Source of the DNA: UBA4736 sp002404015
GTDB taxonomy: Bacteria > Chloroflexota > Dormibacteria > Dormibacterales > Dormibacteraceae
NCBI GenBank assembly: GCA_036747295.1
Contig: DAIOCN010000009.1
Span: 31,631-95,630 of the forward strand
Direction of reading: 5' to 3'
DNA length: 64,000 bases
This document shows, piece by piece, positions 61,997 to 64,000 of the stretch (position 1 is its first letter; each line of letters starts with the position of its first letter). A program made the position numbers and the translations under genes. Below the pieces are notes generated by a model. It was not told where the DNA came from. It worked only from the letters and a program-made list of their open reading frames with translations, and made no database searches.

Positions 61997-62790
61997 GCAC
62001 TCTTCTCCTGGTCCACGCCCATCCGGACGATGAGGCGATCTCCACAGGCGGCGTGATGATGCGGGCGCACGCCGACGGTCACCGCGTCGTCCTGGTGACC
62101 GCCACGCGGGGCGAGCTGGGGGAGATCCACAACATGGACGAGGCGTCGACCCGCCCCCGACTGGCCGAGGTCCGGACCGAGGAGCTCCGCCGCGCGACCG
62201 AGATCCTCGGCGTTGACCGCCAGGAGTTCCTCGGCTACCGCGACTCCGGGATGGCCGGCACCGACGGCAACCGGGACCTGCGCAGCTTCCATATGGCCCC
62301 GCTCGGCGAGGCGGCCGAGCGGCTGGCGGCCATCATGCGCGAGGAGCGCCCCGACGTCGTCGTGACCTACACCCCCGACGGGACGTACGGCCACCCCGAC
62401 CACGTCAAGGCCCACCACGCCACGGTAGGCGCGCTCGACCTCCTGGAGCGGGAGGGCCTGCCGCCTGCCAAGTTCTACCTGCATGCCATACCGCGGGAGA
62501 TGATGCTGGCCTGGCGGGAGCGAGCGTCCGAGCTGGGAATCGAGCCGGGCACGATCCAGATCGAAGGCATCCCCGAGGCGGAGATCACCACGGTCGTCGA
62601 CGTCAGCGACCTGGTGGACGCCAAGCGCCGCGCGTTCGGCGTTCACGTCAGCCAGAACGATCCCAACTCGCCGTTCGCCACGATGGCCGACCAGATCTTC
62701 CGGGCCGCCTTCGGCAGCGAGAACTATGTGCTGGCCCGGGGTGCCCTGGGCGAGGAGCGGCCGGAGCGGAGCCTCTTCTCGGGGCTGTAA
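61993..62790 (+). CDS. LmbE/PIG-L deacetylase, MshB-like
   Basis: 265 residues. Zinc site LLVHAHPDDEAISTGG and the later GTYGHPDHVKAHH, GYRDSGMAGTDGNRDLRSF, and REERPDVVVTYTPDG closely follow MshB, which deacetylates GlcNAc-inositol in mycothiol synthesis. Mca (mycothiol-conjugate amidase) and other LmbE enzymes share the fold. Because the genome makes inositol phosphate (ino1), an inositol glycoside substrate is possible. GTGA overlap with the HAD gene. Confidence 0.88.
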   Translation: MSTLLLVHAHPDDEAISTGGVMMRAHADGHRVVLVTATRGELGEIHNMDEASTRPRLAEVRTEELRRATEILGVDRQEFLGYRDSGMAGTDGNRDLRSFHMAPLGEAAERLAAIMREERPDVVVTYTPDGTYGHPDHVKAHHATVGALDLLEREGLPPAKFYLHAIPREMMLAWRERASELGIEPGTIQIEGIPEAEITTVVDVSDLVDAKRRAFGVHVSQNDPNSPFATMADQIFRAAFGSENYVLARGALGEERPERSLFSGL

Positions 62791-62801
62791 CCGGGAGGCC
62801 T

Positions 62802-62819
62802 CTGGTACGGTTGTACCAG
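62802..62819. promoter_or_regulatory. Inverted repeat in the ispH promoter
   Basis: CTGGTAC-GGTT-GTACCAG, perfect 7-bp arms, ending 5 nt before the ATG at 62825. It includes TACGGT, a possible -10 box. Candidate operator or RNA hairpin controlling ispH. Confidence 0.5.
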
Positions 62820-62824
62820 TAGCC

Positions 62825-63727
62825 ATGGAAGTTGTCCGGATCACCCCACGCGGGTACTGCCACGGGGTGGTGGACGCGTTCAAGATAGCCCGCCGGGTGC
62901 GGGCCGAGACCGAAGGGCCGGTGCACATGCTCGGCCAGCTCGTGCACAACACCCACGTCACCGACGAGCTGCAGGAACAGGGCATCGAGCTGGTCGACCC
63001 GCCCAACCGCCTGGCCGGGCTGGAGCAGATCAAGGGCGGCACGGTCATCTTCACCGCCCACGGCGTGTCGCCCCAGGTCAAGGCACGCGCCGCCGAGCTC
63101 GGCCTTCTGGCAGTGGACGCTACCTGCTCAGACGTGGTGCGGACCCACGATCTCGTGGTGCAGCTCGCGGCGCGCGGGTACGACGTGGTCTACATCGGGC
63201 GCAGGGGCCACCCCGAGCCCGAGGGCGTCGTCGGGGAGGCGCCCGGCCGGGTCCACCTCGTGCAGGACGTGGAGGACATCGACGCGCTCGAGATCAGCAA
63301 CCAGCGGGTCGCCATCACCTGCCAGACGACGCTCTCGGTCTGGGACACCGAGTCGCTGATCGACCGGGTGCGCGAGCGCTACCCCGACGCCGAGGTCCAC
63401 AACGAGATCTGCCGGGCCACGCAGGAGCGCCAGGAGGCGGCTGTCGAGGCGGCCAAGTATGTCGACGTCGTGATTGTGGTGGGCAGCCCTCGCTCTTCCA
63501 ACTCGCTGCGGCTGGTGGAGGTGGTAAAGAAGCTGGCCGGGAAGCCCGCCCACCTGGTCAACGACATGGACGACATCGACCTGGCCTGGTTCCGGGGAGT
63601 CAGCCGGGTCGGGGTCACCAGCGGAGCTTCGACGCCCAGCCAGCTGACCCGGCGCGTGATCGAGTACCTGGAGTCGGTGGAGCCCGCGGGCCTAACCGCC
63701 GCGCAGGCGGCGCAGGACTCCGCCTAG
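62825..63727 (+). CDS. ispH: 4-Hydroxy-3-methylbut-2-enyl diphosphate reductase
   Basis: 300 residues. Last step of the MEP isoprenoid route, making IPP and DMAPP. The three [4Fe-4S] cysteines are in RGYCHGVVDAF, VDATCSDV and NEICRATQERQ; also LVHNTHVTDELQEQGIELV, IFTAHGVSPQV (His), ITCQTTLSVWDTE, VVGSPRSSNSLRLVEV and VGVTSGASTPSQL. ATG at 62825. Its end overlaps by 36 bp the tail of the gene on the other strand. Confidence 0.96.
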   Translation: MEVVRITPRGYCHGVVDAFKIARRVRAETEGPVHMLGQLVHNTHVTDELQEQGIELVDPPNRLAGLEQIKGGTVIFTAHGVSPQVKARAAELGLLAVDATCSDVVRTHDLVVQLAARGYDVVYIGRRGHPEPEGVVGEAPGRVHLVQDVEDIDALEISNQRVAITCQTTLSVWDTESLIDRVRERYPDAEVHNEICRATQERQEAAVEAAKYVDVVIVVGSPRSSNSLRLVEVVKKLAGKPAHLVNDMDDIDLAWFRGVSRVGVTSGASTPSQLTRRVIEYLESVEPAGLTAAQAAQDSA

Positions 63728-64000
63728 GCCGCGCCCGCCGCTTGCCGCAGCCGGTTCGGGAGCGGCCGGAGCAGGCTCCGAAGGCGCGGCGTCCTGGCCG
63801 CCCGAGCTGTTGCCGCCGCCGCCGCCCGAACGGCGCCGTCGCCGTCGCCGGGGAGCGGCGCCGGGCGTCGCGGTGCTCGCTTCCGCGCCCTCCAGGGGCG
63901 CGGGTGCGGGGGCCGGCTCAGCGGGCGCCGGGGCGGCGCTCGAGCGGCGTCCCCGCCGGCGCCTGGCCGCGGGCGGCGGCGCGTCGGCAGGGGCCGGCTC
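63692..64000 (-). CDS. C-terminal low-complexity tail of a larger protein (partial)
   Basis: Open to the window edge on the minus strand, 102 codons then TAG at 63694-63692. Composition is Ala/Pro/Glu with Arg blocks (ARRRRGRRSS, APRRRRRRRSGGGGGNSSGG) and ends GGRGLGGVLRRLRGG. Such basic, disordered tails are typical of RNase E/G, DEAD-box helicases and some ribosome factors in GC-rich bacteria. The catalytic part is outside the window, so no function is assigned. Confidence 0.65.
   Translation of the reverse strand, partial: EPAPADAPPPAARRRRGRRSSAAPAPAEPAPAPAPLEGAEASTATPGAAPRRRRRRRSGGGGGNSSGGQDAAPSEPAPAAPEPAAASGGRGLGGVLRRLRGG

Overview
This 64 kb window is dense, very GC-rich chromosomal DNA (my estimate is near 70 percent) from a free-living bacterium. 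Most junctions overlap by 4 bp (GTGA, ATGA, TTGA or CTGA) and there are many GTG and TTG starts. I see no rRNA, tRNA, CRISPR array, phage, transposase or replication origin. The gene mix points to a Terrabacteria lineage. Actinobacterial traits are a PyrR RNA site fused to a Shine-Dalgarno, inositol-phosphate synthase with PatA/PimA/PI-synthase-like genes, an F420-type LLM oxidoreductase, and a holin-X/DUF3618-like pair. Traits shared with Chloroflexota or Bacillota are DarA beside tmk, PdxST and an R3H AAA ATPase. A Dormibacterota or Chloroflexota-related organism, or a deep actinobacterium, would fit; there is no marker RNA to decide.

Layout. 1-2.4 kb: 3' end of pdxH, a small Cys protein and an ABC-2 exporter. 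2.5-3.65 kb: a membrane TPR protein flanked by inverted copies of a hairpin-rich repeat. 3.8-11.3 kb: pyrimidine operon pyrB-pyrR-carAB(fused)-pyrK-pyrD behind a PyrR-binding leader, without pyrC, pyrE or pyrF. 11.3-18.3 kb: UBP zinc finger, a broken acetyltransferase, an MFS carrier, an acyl-CoA cassette (SRPBCC, CitE-like lyase, acyl-CoA dehydrogenase, unknown) and an SDR. 18.3-25.4 kb: hisA, a DUF3465-like lipoprotein, a tiny Cys-rich protein with an in-frame TGA and a SECIS-like hairpin (candidate selenoprotein), a LysM-CHAP hydrolase, YajQ, ilvE, glycerate kinase and a sigma factor fused to a zinc finger. 25.4-31.6 kb: peptide ABC ATPases, a frameshifted histidine kinase and a peptide-binding lipoprotein. 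31.7-39.4 kb: pdxS-pdxT-GNAT-R3H ATPase-tmk-darA-ABC fusion-thioesterase. 39.4-47.8 kb: two acyl-CoA dehydrogenases, adenine deaminase-like protein, pyroglutamyl peptidase, LLM oxidoreductase, PHP protein and methyltransferase. 47.8-50.5 kb: a pterin set (PTPS, FolE, glycosyltransferase, SDR). 50.5-56.4 kb: membrane stress-type proteins, then an ArsR-controlled inositol-lipid operon (ino1, two acyltransferases, PimA-like, PI-synthase-like). 56.4-64 kb: MFS efflux, holB, hisC, HD protein, 2-hydroxyacid dehydrogenase, HAD phosphatase, LmbE deacetylase, ispH and the tail of an Arg/Ala/Pro-rich protein.

Cross-cutting signals. Many genes that begin a transcript have a TANNNT box 5-10 nt before the start codon and no Shine-Dalgarno, which predicts abundant leaderless mRNA. 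Several divergent pairs fit both promoters into 19-30 bp. Two families of hairpin repeats sit in intergenic gaps. Two genes (histidine kinase, GNAT) carry a single-base frameshift, which may be real decay or assembly error.
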